Assembly (NCBI GenBank): GCA_947650365.1
Contig: OX393555.1
Span: 84,015,995 to 84,079,994 of the forward strand
DNA: 64,000 nt
Origin: Chamaelirium japonicum
Lineage: Eukaryota; Streptophyta; Magnoliopsida; Liliales; Melanthiaceae
Reading direction: 5' to 3'
Part shown: positions 50,387-63,453 of the stretch, piece by piece
Layout: the number at the start of each line of letters is the position of its first letter
Position numbering within the stretch: position 1 is the stretch's first letter
Made by a program: the position numbers and the translations under genes
The notes under the pieces: model-generated
What the model saw: only the letters and a program-made list of their open reading frames with translations
Database searches by the model: none
What the model was told of the DNA's origin: nothing

Positions 50387-53011
50387 TTCGTACGATCCAT
50401 TCGAATTCATTCGCATGATCCATTCTAATTCATTCATACGATCCATTCTAATTCATTCATACGATCCATTCTAATTCATTCGCACAAATGTATCCATTTT
50501 AGTTCATTCGTACGATCCATTCGAATTCATTCGCACGATCCATTCTAATTCATTCATACGATCCATTCTAATTCATTCATACAATCCATTCTAATTCTTT
50601 CGCACGAATGTATCCATTCTAATTCATTCGCACGAATGTATCCATTCTAATTCATTCGTACGATCCATTCTAATTCATTAGTAGGATCCATTCTAATTCA
50701 TTCATACGATCTATTCTAATTCATTCATACAATCCATTCTAATTCTTTCACACGATCCATTCTAATTCATTCGTACGATCCATTCTAATTCATTCGTACG
50801 ATCCATTCTTACTCATTGGTACGATCCATTCTAATTCATTCGCACGAATGTATCCATTCTAATTCATTCGTACGAATTCATTCTAATTCAGTCGTACAAT
50901 CCATTCTATTTCATTCGTACGATCCATTCTTACTCATTTGTATGATCCATTCTAATTCATTCGCACGAATGTATCCATTCTAAATCATTCGTACGGTCCA
51001 TTCTAATTCATTTGTACGATCCATTCTAAATCATTCGTACAATCCATTCTATTTCATTCATATGATCCATTCTAATTCATTCGTACGATCCATTCTAATT
51101 CATTTATACGATCTATTCTAATTCATTCATACAATCCATTCTAATTCTTTCACACGATCCATTCTAATTCATTCGTACGATCCATTCTAATTCATTCGTA
51201 CGATCCATTCTTACTCATTGGTACGATCCATTCTAATTCATTCGCACGAATGTATCAATTCTAATTCATTCGTACGAATCCATTCTTATTCATTCGTACA
51301 ATCCATTCTATTTCATTCGTACGATCCATTCTTACTCATTCGTATGATCCATTCTAATTCATTCGCACGAATATATCCATTCTAAAGCATTCGTACGATC
51401 CATTCTAATTCATTCGTACGATCCATTCTAAATCATTCGTACAATCCATTCTATTTCATTCGTACGACAATTCTAATTCATTAGCACGATCCATTCTAAT
51501 TCATTCATACGATCCATTCAAATTCATTCGCACGATCCATTCTAATTCATTCATACAATCCATTCTATTTCATTCGTACGATCCATTCTTACTCATTCGT
51601 ATGATCCATTCTAATTCATTCGCACGAATATATCCATTCTAATCCATTCGTACGATCCGTTTTAATCCATTCATACGATCCATTATAATTCATTCGCATG
51701 AATGTAACCATTCTAATTCATTCATTTGATCCATTCTAATTCATTCGTACGATCCATTCTAATTCATTCGTCCGACCCATTCTAATTCATTCGCACGAAT
51801 GTATCCATTCTAAACCATTCATACGATCCATTCTAATTTATTCGTATGACCCATTCTAATTCATTCGTAAGATCCATTCTAATTCATTCGTACGATCCAT
51901 TCTAATTCATTCGTACGATCCATTCTAATTCATTCGCACGAATGTATCCATTCTAGTTCATTCGTACGATCCATTCTAATTCATTCGTACGATCCATTCT
52001 AATTCATTCGCACGATGCATTCTAATTCATTCGTACGATCCATTCTAATTCATTCAGACGATCAATTCTAATTCATTCGTACGATCCATTCTAATTCATT
52101 CGCACAAATGTATCCATTCTAATTCATTCGCACAAATGTATCCATTCTAATTCATTCGCACAAATGTATCCATTCTAATTCATTCGCACAAATGTATGCA
52201 TTCTAATTCATTCAGACGATCCATTCTAATTCATTCGTACGATCCATTCTAATTCTTTCGCACGATCCATTCTAACTCATTCGTACGATCCATTCTAACT
52301 CTTTCACACGATCCATTCTAATTCATTCGTACGATCCATTCTAATTCATTCGCACGATTCATTCTAATTCATTCGCACGATCTATTCTAATTCATTCATA
52401 CGATCCATTCTAATTCATTCGTACGATCTATTCTAATTCATTCGCAAAAATGTATCCATTCTAATTCATTCGTACGATCCATTCTAATTCATTCGCACGA
52501 TCCATTCTAATTCATTCGTACGATCCATTCTAATTCATTCGCACGATCTGTTCTTATTCATTCGCACAATCCATTCTAATTCATTCGCACGAATGTATCC
52601 ATTCTAATTCATTCGTACGATCCATTCTAATTCATTCGTATGATCCATTCTAATTAATTCGTATGATCCATTCTAATTCATTTGTACGATCCATTCTAAT
52701 TCATTCATACAATCCATTCTAATTCATTCGTACGATCCATTCTAATTCACTCATACGATCCATTCTAATACATTCATACGATCCATTCAATTCATTTGCA
52801 CGTATATATCCATTCTAATTCATTCGTACGATCCATTCTAATTCCTTCGTACGATCCATTCTAATTCATTCGTACGATCTATTCTAATTCATTCGTACGA
52901 TCCATTCTAATTCATTCGTACGATCCATTCTAATTCCTTCGTACGATCCATTCTAATTCATTCGTACGATCCATTCTAATTCATTCGTACAATCTTTTCT
53001 AATTCATTCAT
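50387..53011 (+). repeat. Plus array, 2.6 kb
   Basis: A 0.37-kb internal duplication is visible: CATTCTTACTCATTGGTACG near 50810 and 51210, each followed by TACGAATTCATTC- or TACGAATCCATTC-type monomers. Also holds the run of four 28-bp monomers at 52101 and a GTACGACAATTC deletion scar near 51464. Confidence 0.8.
52101..52212 (+). repeat. Four 28-bp monomers in a row
   Basis: CGCACAAATG starts at 52101, 52129, 52157 and 52185, exactly 28 bp apart. Elsewhere the 28-bp form is nearly always single among 23-bp units. The four copies are almost identical (the last has GTATGCATTC), so this is a recent local expansion of the long form carrying the CGCACAAATG variant. Confidence 0.9.
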
Positions 53012-54150
53012 ACGAATAGATACATTCATATGAATGAATTAGAATGGATCGTACGAATGAGTAAGAATGGATCGTACGAATGAATTAGAATGGATTGTGT
53101 GAAAGAATTAGAACGGATCGTACGAATGAATTAGAATGGATCGTGCGAATGAATTAGAATAGATCGTACGAATGAATTAGAATGGATCGTACGAAGGAAT
53201 TAGAATGGATCGTACGAATGAATTAGAATGGATATATTCGTGCAAATAAATTAGAATGGATCATACGAATGAGTAAGAATGGATCGTACGAATGAAATAG
53301 AATAGATTGTACGAATGAATTAGAATGGATCCTACGAATGAATTAGATTTGATCGTGTGAAAGAATTAGAATGGATTGTATGAATGAATTAGAATGGATC
53401 GTACGAATGAATTAGAATGGATCGTACGAAGGAATTAGAATGGATCGTGCGAATGAATTAGAATGGATCGTACGAATGAATTAGAATAGATCGTACGATT
53501 GAATTAGAATGGATCGTACGAATGAATTAGAATGGATATATTTGTGCAAATGAATTAGAATGGATCGTATGAATGTATTAGAATGGATCGTATGAATCAA
53601 TTAGAATGGATCGTGTGAAAGAATTAGAATGGATCGTACGAATGAATTAGAATGGATCGTGCGAATGAATTAGAATAGATCGTACGAATGAATTAGAATG
53701 GATACATTTGTGCGAATGAATTAGAATTGATCGTACGAATGAATTAGAATGGATCGTATGAATGAATTAGAATGGATACATTCGTGCGAATGAATTAGAA
53801 TGGATCGGACGAATGAATTAGAATGGATCGTACGAATGAATTAGAATGGATCAAATGAATGAATTAGAATAGTTACATTCATGCGAATGAATTAGAATGG
53901 ATCGTGCGAATGGATTAGAATGGATCGTACGAATGGATTAGAATGGATACATTCGAGCGAATGAATTAGAATGGATCGTACGAATGAATTAGAATGGATC
54001 GTACGAATGGATTAGAATGGATCCTACGAATGGATTAGAATGGATACCTTTGTGCATAAGAATTAGAATGGATCGTACGAATGAATTAGAATGGATCATA
54101 TTAATGAATTAGAATGGATCGTACGAATGAATTAGAATGGATACATTCAT
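53012..54150 (-). repeat. Minus block 33
   Basis: Entered at an unusual joint, CATACGAATAGATACATTCATATG, where bases of both orientations are interleaved at 53007-53031. Left at CATTCATGCACGATCC. Contains GGATTAG and CCTTTGTGCATAAG monomers near 54040 like those near 61900. Confidence 0.85.
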
Positions 54151-54800
54151 GCACGATCCATTCTAATTCATTCGCACGAATGTATCCAATCTAATTCATT
54201 CGTACGATCCATTCTAATTCATTCGTACGATCCATTCTAATTCATTCGTATGATCCATTCTAATTCATTCATACAATCCATTCTAATTCTTTCACACGAT
54301 CCATTCTAATTCATTCGCACGATCAATTCTAATTCATTCGTACGATCCATTCTAATTCATTCGTCCGATCCATTCTAATTCATTCGCACGAATGTATCCA
54401 TTCTTATTCATTCGTACGATCCATTCTAATTCATTCGTACGATCCATTCTAATTCATTCGTAAGATCCATTCTAATTCATTCGTACGATCCATTCTAATT
54501 CATTCGTACGATCCATTCTAATTCATTCGCACGAATGTATCCATTCTAGTTCATTCATACGATCCATTCTAATTCATTCGTACGATCCATTCTAATTCAT
54601 TCGCACGATCCATTCTAATTCATTCGTACGATCCATTCTAATTCATTCGCACAAATGTATCCATTCTAATTCATTCGTACGATCCATTCTAATTCATTCG
54701 CACGATCCATTCTTACTCATTCGTATGATCCATTCTAATTCATTCGGACGAATGTATCTATTCTAATTTATTCGTACGATCCATTCTAATTCATTCGTAA

Positions 54801-55414
54801 GAACGAATAGATCGTACGAATGAATTAGAATGGATCGTACGAATGAATTAGAATGGATCGTACGAATGAATTAGAATGGATACATTCGTGCGAATGAATT
54901 AGAATCGATACATTCGTGCGAAAGAATTAGAATAGATCGTATGAATGAATTAGAATGGATCCTATGAATGAATTAGAATGGATCGTGCGAATGACTTAGA
55001 ATGGATCGTACGAATGAATTAGAATGGATCGTGTGAAAGAATTAGAATGGATCGTATGAATGAATTAGAATGGATCGTGCGAATGAATTAGAATGGATCG
55101 TACGAATGAATTAGAATGGATACATTTGTGCGAATGAATTAGAATGGATCGTACGAATGAATTAGAATGGATCATGCTAATGAATTAGAATTGATCGAAC
55201 GAATGAATTAGCATGGATCGTGCTAATGAATTAGAATGGATCGTACGAATGAATTAGAATGGATCGTGCGAATGAATTAGAATGGATCGTACGAATGAAT
55301 TAGAATGGATACATTTGTGCGAATGAATTAGAATGGATCATACGAATGAATTAGAATGGATCGTATGAATGAATTAGAATGGATAGTGCGAATGAATTCG
55401 AATGGATCGTACAA
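54801..55414 (-). repeat. Minus block 34
   Basis: Entered at GTAAGAACGAATAG without an exact palindrome and left at CGTACAAATTCATTC, a mutated form of the GAATTC exit. Holds GTGTGAAAG, TTAGCATGG and CATTTGTGCG monomers. Confidence 0.85.
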
Positions 55415-55950
55415 ATTCATTCTAATTCATTCATACAATCCATTCTAATTCTTTCACACGATCCATTCTAATTCATGCGTACTTTCCATTCTAATTCATT
55501 AGCACGATACATGCTAATTCATTCGTTCGATCAATTCTAATTCATTAGCACGATCCATTCTAATTCATTCGTACGATCCATTCTAAGTCATTCGCATGAT
55601 CCATTCTAATTCATTCATAGGATCCATTCTAATTCATTCATACGATCTATTCTAATTCTTTCGCACGAATGTATCCATTCTAATTCATTCGCATGAATGT
55701 ATCCATTCTAATTCATTCGTACGATCCATTCTAATTCATTCGTACGATCCATTCTAATTAATTTGTTCGATCCATTCTAATTCATTCATACGATATATTC
55801 TAATTCATTCATACAATCCATTCTAATTCTTTCACACGATCCATTCTAATTCATTCGTACGATCCATTCTAATTCATTCGTACGATCTATTCTAATTCAT
55901 TCGTACGATCCATTCTAATTCATTCGTACAATCTATTCTAATTCATTCGT

Positions 55951-56037
55951 ACGAATGGATACATTCGTGTGAATGAATTAGAATGGATCGTACGAATGAG
56001 TAAGAATGGATCGTACGAATGAAATAGAATGGATTGC
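55951..56037 (-). repeat. Minus block 35 (85 bp)
   Basis: Only about four monomers, including the GAGTAAG-GAAATAG pair. Entered at TTCGTACGAA (centre 55950/55951), left at GATTGCACAATC (stem GATTG, CAATC), itself a palindrome-like joint. A related entry is at 59926. Confidence 0.87.
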
Positions 56038-57692
56038 ACAATCTATTCTAATTCATTCGTACAATCTATTCTATTTCATTCGTACGATCCATTCTTACTC
56101 ATTCGTACGATCCATTCTAATTCATTCGTACGATCCATTCTTACTCATTCGTATGATCCATTCTAATTCATTCATACGATCCATTCTAATTCAATCGTAC
56201 GATCGATTCTAATTCATTCGCACTATCCATTCTAATTCATTCGTACGATCCATTCTAATTCATTCGTATGATCCATTCTAATTTATTCGTTCAAATATAT
56301 CCATTCTAATTCATTCGTACGATCCATTCTAATTCATTCGCACGATCTATTCTAATTCATTCGCACGAATGTATCCATTCTAATTCATTTGCACGATCAA
56401 TTCTAATTTATTCCTATGATCTATTCTAATTCATTCGTACGATCCATTCAAATTCATTCTAATTCATTCGTACGATCCATTCTATGATCCATTCTAATTC
56501 ATTCGTATATTCCATTCTAATTCATTAGCACGATCCATGCTAATGAATTAGAATGGATCGTACGATCCAATCTAATTCATTCATACGATCCATTCTTACT
56601 CATTCGTATGATCCATTCTAATTCAATCGTACGATCCATTCTAATTCATTCGTACGATCTATTCTAATTCCTTCGTACGATCCATTCTAATTCATTCGTA
56701 CGATCCATTCTAATTCATTCGTATGATCTATTCTAATTCCTTCGTACGATCCATTCTAATTCATTCGTACGATCCATTCTAATTCATTCGCGCAATCTAT
56801 TCTAATTCAATTGTACGATCCATTCTAATTCATTCGTACGATCCATTCTAATTCATTCATACAATCCATTCTAATTTATTCGCACGAATGTATCCATTCT
56901 AATTCATTCGTACGATCCATTCTAATTCATTCGCACAATCTATTCTAATTCATTCATACGATCCATTCTAATTCATTCGCACGAATGTATCCATTCTAAT
57001 TCATTCATACGATCCATTCTACTTCATTCGTACTATCAATTCTAATTCACTCACACGATCCATTCTAATTCATTCATACGATCCATTCTAATTCATTTGC
57101 ACGAATATATCCATTCTAATTCATTCGTACGATCCATTCTAATTCCTTCGTACGATCCATTCTAATTCCTTCGTATGATCCATTCTAATTCCTTCGTACG
57201 ATCCATTCTATTTCATTCGTATGATCCATTCTAATTCCTTCGTATGATCCATTCTCATTCCTTCGTATCCATTCTAATTCACTCATACGATCCATTCTAA
57301 TTCATTCGTACGAACCATTCTAATTCATTCATACAATCCATTCTAATTCATTCGCACGAATGTATCCATTCTAATTCATTCGTACGATCAGTTCTAATTC
57401 ATTCACAAAATCTATTCTAATTCATTCATACGATCCATTTTAATTCATTCACACGAATGTATCCATTCTAATTCATTCATACGGTCCATTCTAATTCATT
57501 CGTACGATCCATTCTAATTCACTCATACGATCCATTCTAATACATTCATATGATCCATTCTAATTCAATTGCACGAATATATCCATTCTAATTCATTCGT
57601 ACGATCCATTCTAATTCCTTCGTACGATCCATTCTAATTCATTCGTACGATCCATTCTAATTCATTCGTAGGATCCATTCTAATTCATTCGT
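56038..57692 (+). repeat. Plus array, 1.7 kb
   Basis: From 56210 it follows the order of 48245-49290 (GCACTATCC, TTCGTTCAAATATATCC at 56287, single-monomer inversion, GCGCAATC near 56789). A TCTATGATCCATTC partial monomer at 56483 breaks the phase. A 68-codon open frame (56006-56212) starts just before and is not considered a gene. Confidence 0.8.
56542..56561 (-). repeat. Single-monomer inversion (fourth copy)
   Basis: Most diverged context of the four, yet the core and the CCAATCTAATTC successor are preserved. It shows that modules of the 13-kb unit also exist in the older 49-64 kb mosaic. Confidence 0.8.
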
Positions 57693-58401
57693 ACGAATGG
57701 ATTAGAATGAATTAGAATGGATCGTACGAATGAATTAAAATGGATAGTATGAGTGAATTAGAATGGATACGAAGGAATTAGAATGGATCGTACGAAGGAA
57801 TTAGAATGGATCATACGAATGAAATAGAATGGATCGTACGAAGGAATTAGAATGGATCATACGAAGGAATTAGAATGGATCGTACGAAGGAATTAGAATG
57901 GATCGTACGAATGAATTAGAATGGATATATTCGTGCAAATGAATTAGAATGGATCGTATGAATGAATTAGAATGGATCGTATGAGTGAATTAGAACGGAT
58001 AGTACCAATAAGGTAGAATGGATCGTATGAATGAATTAGAATGGATGCATTCGTGCGAATGAATTAGAATGGATTGTATGAATGAATTAGAATAGATTTT
58101 GTGAATGAATTAGAATGGATCGTATGAATGAATTAGAATGGATACATTCGTGCGAATGAATTAGAATGGATTGTATGAATGAATTAGAATGGATCGTACG
58201 AATGAACAAGAATGGATTCATTCGTGCGAATGAATTAGAATGGATCGTACGAATGAATTAGAATGGATCGTACGAATTAATTAGAATGGATCGTACGAAT
58301 GAATTAGAATAGATTGCGCGAATGAATTAGAATGGATCGTGCGAATGAAATAGAATGGATACAAATGAATTAGAATGGATCATACGAATGAATTAGAATG
58401 A
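57693..58401 (-). repeat. Minus block 36
   Basis: Entered at TTCGTACGAATGG (centre 57692/57693), left bluntly at TTAGAATGACAATCC. Rich in GAAGGAATTAG monomers. GGATAGTACCAATAAGGTAG near 58009 is an isolated degenerate monomer. Confidence 0.86.
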
Positions 58402-59925
58402 CAATCCATTCTTACTCATTCGTATGATCCATTCTAATTTATTCGCACGAATGTATCCATTCTAATTCATTCGTACGTCTAATTCATTCGTACGGTCCAT
58501 TCTAATTCATTCGCACAATCCATTCTATTTCATTCGTACGATCCATTCTAATTCATTCGTACGATCTATTCTAATTCATTCGTACGATCCATTCGAATTC
58601 ATTCGCACGAATGTATCCATTCTAGTTCATTCGTACGATCCATTCTAATTCATTCGTACGATCCAATCTAATTCATTCGCACAATCCATTCTAATTCATT
58701 CGTAAGATCCATTCTAATTCATTCGCACGAATGTATCCATTCTAATTCATTCGTACATACGATCCATTCTAATTCATTCGCACGAATGTATCCATTCTAA
58801 TTCATTTGTATAATCCATTCTATTTCATTCGTACGATCCATTCTTACTCATTCGTACGATCCATTCTAATTCATTCGCACGAATGTATCCATTCTAATTC
58901 ATTCGTACGATCCATTCTAATTCATTCGCACTATCCATTCTAATTCATTCGTACGATCCATTCTAATTCATTCATATGATCCATTCTAATTTATTCGTTC
59001 AAATATATCCATTCTAATTCATTCGTACGATCCATTCTAATTCATTCGCACGATCCATTCTAATTCATTCCCACGAATGTATCCATTCTAATTCATTTGC
59101 ATGATCCATTCTAATTCATTCCTATGATCTATTTTAATTCATTCGTATGATCCATTCTAATTCATTCGCTCGAATGTATCTATTCTAATTCATTCGTACG
59201 ATCCATTCTAATTCGTTCATGTGATCCATTCTAATTCGTTCGTACGATCCATTCTAATTCGTTCGTACGATCCATTCTAATTCATTCGTATGATCCATTC
59301 TAATTCATTCCTACGATCTATTCAAATTCATTCGCTCGAATATATCCATTCTAATTCATTCGTTCGATCCATTCTTATTCATTCGCACGATCCATTCTAA
59401 TTCATTCATATGATCCATTCTAATCCATTCATACGATCCATTCTAATTCATTCGTACGATCCATTCTAATTCATTCGTACGATCCATTCTAATTCATTCG
59501 CACGAATGTATCCATTCTAGTTCATTCGTACGATCCATTCTAATTCATTCGTACGATCCATTCTAATTCATTCGCACGATCCATTTTAATTCATTCGTAC
59601 GATCCATTCTAATTCATTCATACAATCCATTCTAATTCATTCGTACGATCCATTCTAATTCACTCATACGATCCCTTCTAATACATTCATACGATCCATT
59701 CTAATTAATTTGCACGAATATATCCATTCTAATTCATTCGTACGATCCATTCTAATTCCTTCATACGATCCATTCTAATTCATTCGTACGATCTATTCTA
59801 ATTCATTCGTACGATCCATTCTAATTCATTCGTACGATCCATTCTAATTCCTTTGTACGATCCATTCTAATTCATTCGTACGATCCATTCTAATTCATTC
59901 ATACAATCTATTCTAATTCATTCGT
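58402..59925 (+). repeat. Plus array, 1.5 kb
   Basis: Scrambled at its left end: GTACGTCTAATTC (58477) and GTACATACGATCC (58755) are incomplete monomers. Four AATTCGTTC monomers in the 59210-59270 stretch form a local expansion of that variant. Confidence 0.8.
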
Positions 59926-60153
59926 ACGAATGGATACATTCGTGTGAATGAATTAGAATGGATCGTACGAATGAGTAAGAATGGATCGTACGAATGAAAT
60001 AGAATGGATTGCACGAATGAATTAGAATGGATCGTACGAATGAATTAGAATGGATCGTGTGAAAGAATTAGAATGGATTGTATGAATGAATTAGAATGGA
60101 TCGTACGAATGAATTAGAATGAATCGTACGAAGGAATTAGAATGGATCGTACG
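59926..60153 (-). repeat. Minus block 37
   Basis: Same entry sequence and first monomers as block 35 (TTCGTACGAATGGATACATTCGTGTG) but continues for about ten monomers. Exit at CGTACGCATTCGTACG. Confidence 0.87.
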
Positions 60154-61736
60154 CATTCGTACGATCCATTCTAATTCCTTCGTACGATCCATTCTAAATC
60201 ATTCGTACGATCCATTCTAATTCATTCACGCAATCTATTGTAATTCATTCGTACGATCCATTCTAATTCTTTCGTACGATCCATTCTAATTCATTCATAC
60301 AATCCATTCTAATTTATTCGCACGAATGTATCCATTCTAATTCATTCGTACGATCCATTCTAATTCATTCGCACAATCTATTCTAATTCATTCATACGAT
60401 CCATTCTAATTCATTCGCACGAATGTATCCATTCTAGTTCATTCGTACGGTCCATTCTAATTCATTCGTAAGATCCATTCTAATTCATTCATACGATCTA
60501 ATCTAATTCATTCATACAATCCATTCTAAATCTTTCACACGATCCATTACAATTCATTCGTAAGATCCATTCTAATTCATTCGTACGATCCATTCTAATT
60601 CATTCGTACGATCCATTCTAGTTCATTCGCACAAATGTATCCATTCTAATTCATTCATACGATTCATTCTTACTCATTCGTATGATCCATTCAAATTCAT
60701 TCGTACGATCCATTCTAATCCATTCGTACGATCCATTCTAATTCATTCACATGAATGTAACCATTCTAATTCATTCATTTGATCCATTCTAATTCATTCG
60801 TACGATCTATTCTAATTCATTTGTCCGATCCATTCTAATTCATTCGCACGAATGTATCCATTCTAATTCATTCATACGATCCATTCTAATTCATTTGTAC
60901 GGTCCATTCTAATTCATTCGCACAATCCATTCTAATTCATTCGTACGATCCATTCTAATTCATTCTAATTCTTTCACATGATCCATTCTAATCCATTCTA
61001 ATCCATTCTAATTCTTTCACACGATCCATTCTAATTCATTCGTACGTTCCATTCTAATTCATTAGCACGATCCATGCTAATTCGTTCGTTCGATCAATTC
61101 TAATTCATTAGCACGATCCATTCTAATTCATTCGTACGATCCATTCTAATTCATTCGTACGATCCATTCTAATTCATTCACACGATCCATTCTAATTCAT
61201 TCATAGGATCCATTCTAATTCATTCATACGATCTATTCTAATTCTTTCGCACGAATGTATCCATTCTAATTCATTCGCACGAATGTATCCATTCTAATTC
61301 ATTCGTACGATCTATTCTAATTCATTCGTACGATCCATTCTAATTCATTCGCATGAATGTAACCATTCTAATTCATTCATTTGATCCATTCTAATTCATT
61401 CGTACGATCTATTCTAATTCACTCGCACGAATATATCCATTCTAATTCATTCGTACGATCCATTCTAATTCATTCGTACGATTTATTCTAATTCATTCGT
61501 AAGATCCATTCTAATTCATTCGTACGATCCATTCTAATTCATTCGCACGAATGTATCCATTCTAGTTCATTCGTACGATCCATTCTAATTCATTCGTACG
61601 ATCCATTCTAATTCATTCGCACGATCCATTCTAATTCATTCGTACGATCAATTCTAATTCATTCGCACGAATGTATCCATTCTAATTCATTCATACGATC
61701 TATTCTAATTCATTCGTACGATCTATTCTACTTCAT
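60154..61736 (+). repeat. Plus array, 1.6 kb
   Basis: Includes the 10-bp micro-expansion at 60981, the TTAGCACG-CCATGC module near 61065 and two GTAACC-CATTTGATCC modules (60750 and 61355) about 600 bp apart. Confidence 0.8.
60981..61010 (+). repeat. 10-bp micro-expansion
   Basis: ATCCATTCTA is repeated about three times in direct succession here, flanked by TTCTTTCACATG upstream and ATTCTTTCACACG downstream. This breaks the 23-bp phase and shows slippage at a sub-monomer scale between two similar TTCTTTCACA monomers. Confidence 0.8.
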
Positions 61737-62626
61737 ACGAATGAATTAGAATGGATCGTACGAATGGATTAGAATGGATCGTACGAATGGATTAGAATGG
61801 ATACATTCGAGCGAATGAATTAGAATGGATCGTACGAATGAATTAGAATGGATCGTACGAATGGATTAGAATGGATCCTACGAATGGATTAGAATGTATA
61901 CCTTTGTGCATATGAATTAGAATGGATCGTACGAATGAATTAGAATGGATCATATTAATGAATTAGAATGGATCGTACGAATGAATTAGAATGGATACAT
62001 TCGTGCGCATGAATTAGGATGGATCGTGCGAATCAATTAGACTGGATCGTGCAAATGAATAAGAATAGATCATACGAATGAGTTAGAATGGATCGTACGA
62101 AGGAATTAGAAAGGATCATACGAATGAAATAGAATGGATCGTACGAAGGAAGTAGAATGGATCGTCCTAAGGAATTAGAATGGATCGTACGAAGGAATTA
62201 GAATGGATCGTACGAATGAATTAGAATGGAAATATTCGTGCAAATGAATTTGAATGGATCGTATGATTGAATTAGAATGGATCGTATGAGTGAATTAGAA
62301 CGGATAGTACGAATGAAGTAGAATGGATCGTATGAATGAATTAGAATGGATATATTCGTGCGAATAAATTAGAATGGATCATCTGAATGAATTAGAATAG
62401 ATTGTGTGAATGAATTAGAATGGATCGTACGAATGAATTAGAATGGATACATTCGTGCGAATAAATTAGAATGGATTGTATGAATGAATTAGAATGGATC
62501 GTACGAATGAATTAGAATGGATCGTACGAATGAATTAGAATAGATTGTGCGAATGAATTAGAATGGATCGTACGAATGAATTAGAATGGATCGTACGAAG
62601 GAATTAGAATGGATCGTACGAATGCG
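61737..62626 (-). repeat. Minus block 38
   Basis: Entered at CTTCATACGAATG (about 61737), left at CGTACGAATGCGTACG, nearly the mirror of the exit at 60153. GGATTAG, CCTTTGTGCATATG, GAAGGAATTAG and GTATGAGTG monomers combine parts seen in blocks 33 and 36. Confidence 0.86.
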
Positions 62627-62852
62627 TACGATCCATTCTAATTCCTTTGTACGATCCATTCTAATTCATTCGTACGATCCATTCTAATTCATTCATACAA
62701 TCCATTCTAATTCTTTCACATGATCCATTCTAATTCATTTGTACGATCCATTCTAATTCATTCGTGCAATCCATTCTATTTCATTCGTACGATCCATTCT
62801 TACTCATTCGTACGATCCATTCTAATTCATTCACACGAATGTATCCATTCGT

Positions 62853-63453
62853 ACGAATGAATTAGAATAGATTGTACGAATGAATTAGAATGGATCGCAC
62901 GAATGAATTAGAATGGATCGTACGAAGGAATTAGAATGGATCGTACGAATGAATTAGAATGGATCGTACGAATGAATTAGAATAGATCGGACGAATGAAA
63001 TAGAATGGATCGTACGAAGGAATTAGAATGGATCGTATGAATGAATTAGAATGGATATATTCGTGCAAATGAATTAGAATGGATCGTATGAATGTATTAG
63101 AATGGATCGTATGAGTGAATTAGAATGGATCGTACAAATGAATTAAAATGGATCGTATGAATGAATTAGAATGGATACATTCATTGCGAATGAATTAGAA
63201 TTGATCGTACGAATGAATTAGAATGGATCGTGCGAATGAATTAGAATGGATCGTACGAATGAATTAGAATGGATCGTACGAATGAACTAGAATCGATACA
63301 TTCGTGCGAATTAATTAGAATGGATCGTACGAATAAATTAGAATGGATCGTACGAATGAATAAATTAGAATGGATCTTGGGAATGAATTAGAATGGATCG
63401 TACGAATGAATTAGAATGAATTTGCACAAATGAATTAGAATGGATACATTTGT
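62853..63453 (-). repeat. Minus block 39
   Basis: CACACG-type entry (CATTCGTACGAATG). Interior follows block 9. A partial duplication GAATGAATAAATTAG lies near 63356 and the exit is CATTTGTACGATCC at about 63453. Confidence 0.87.

Noticed and set aside
56006..56212. 68-codon open frame on the plus strand
   Set aside because: Same periodic peptide. It begins in the 85-bp minus block, crosses the flip at 56037 and runs through CTATTT and CTTACTC monomers that lack the stop. It is a by-product of these variants.
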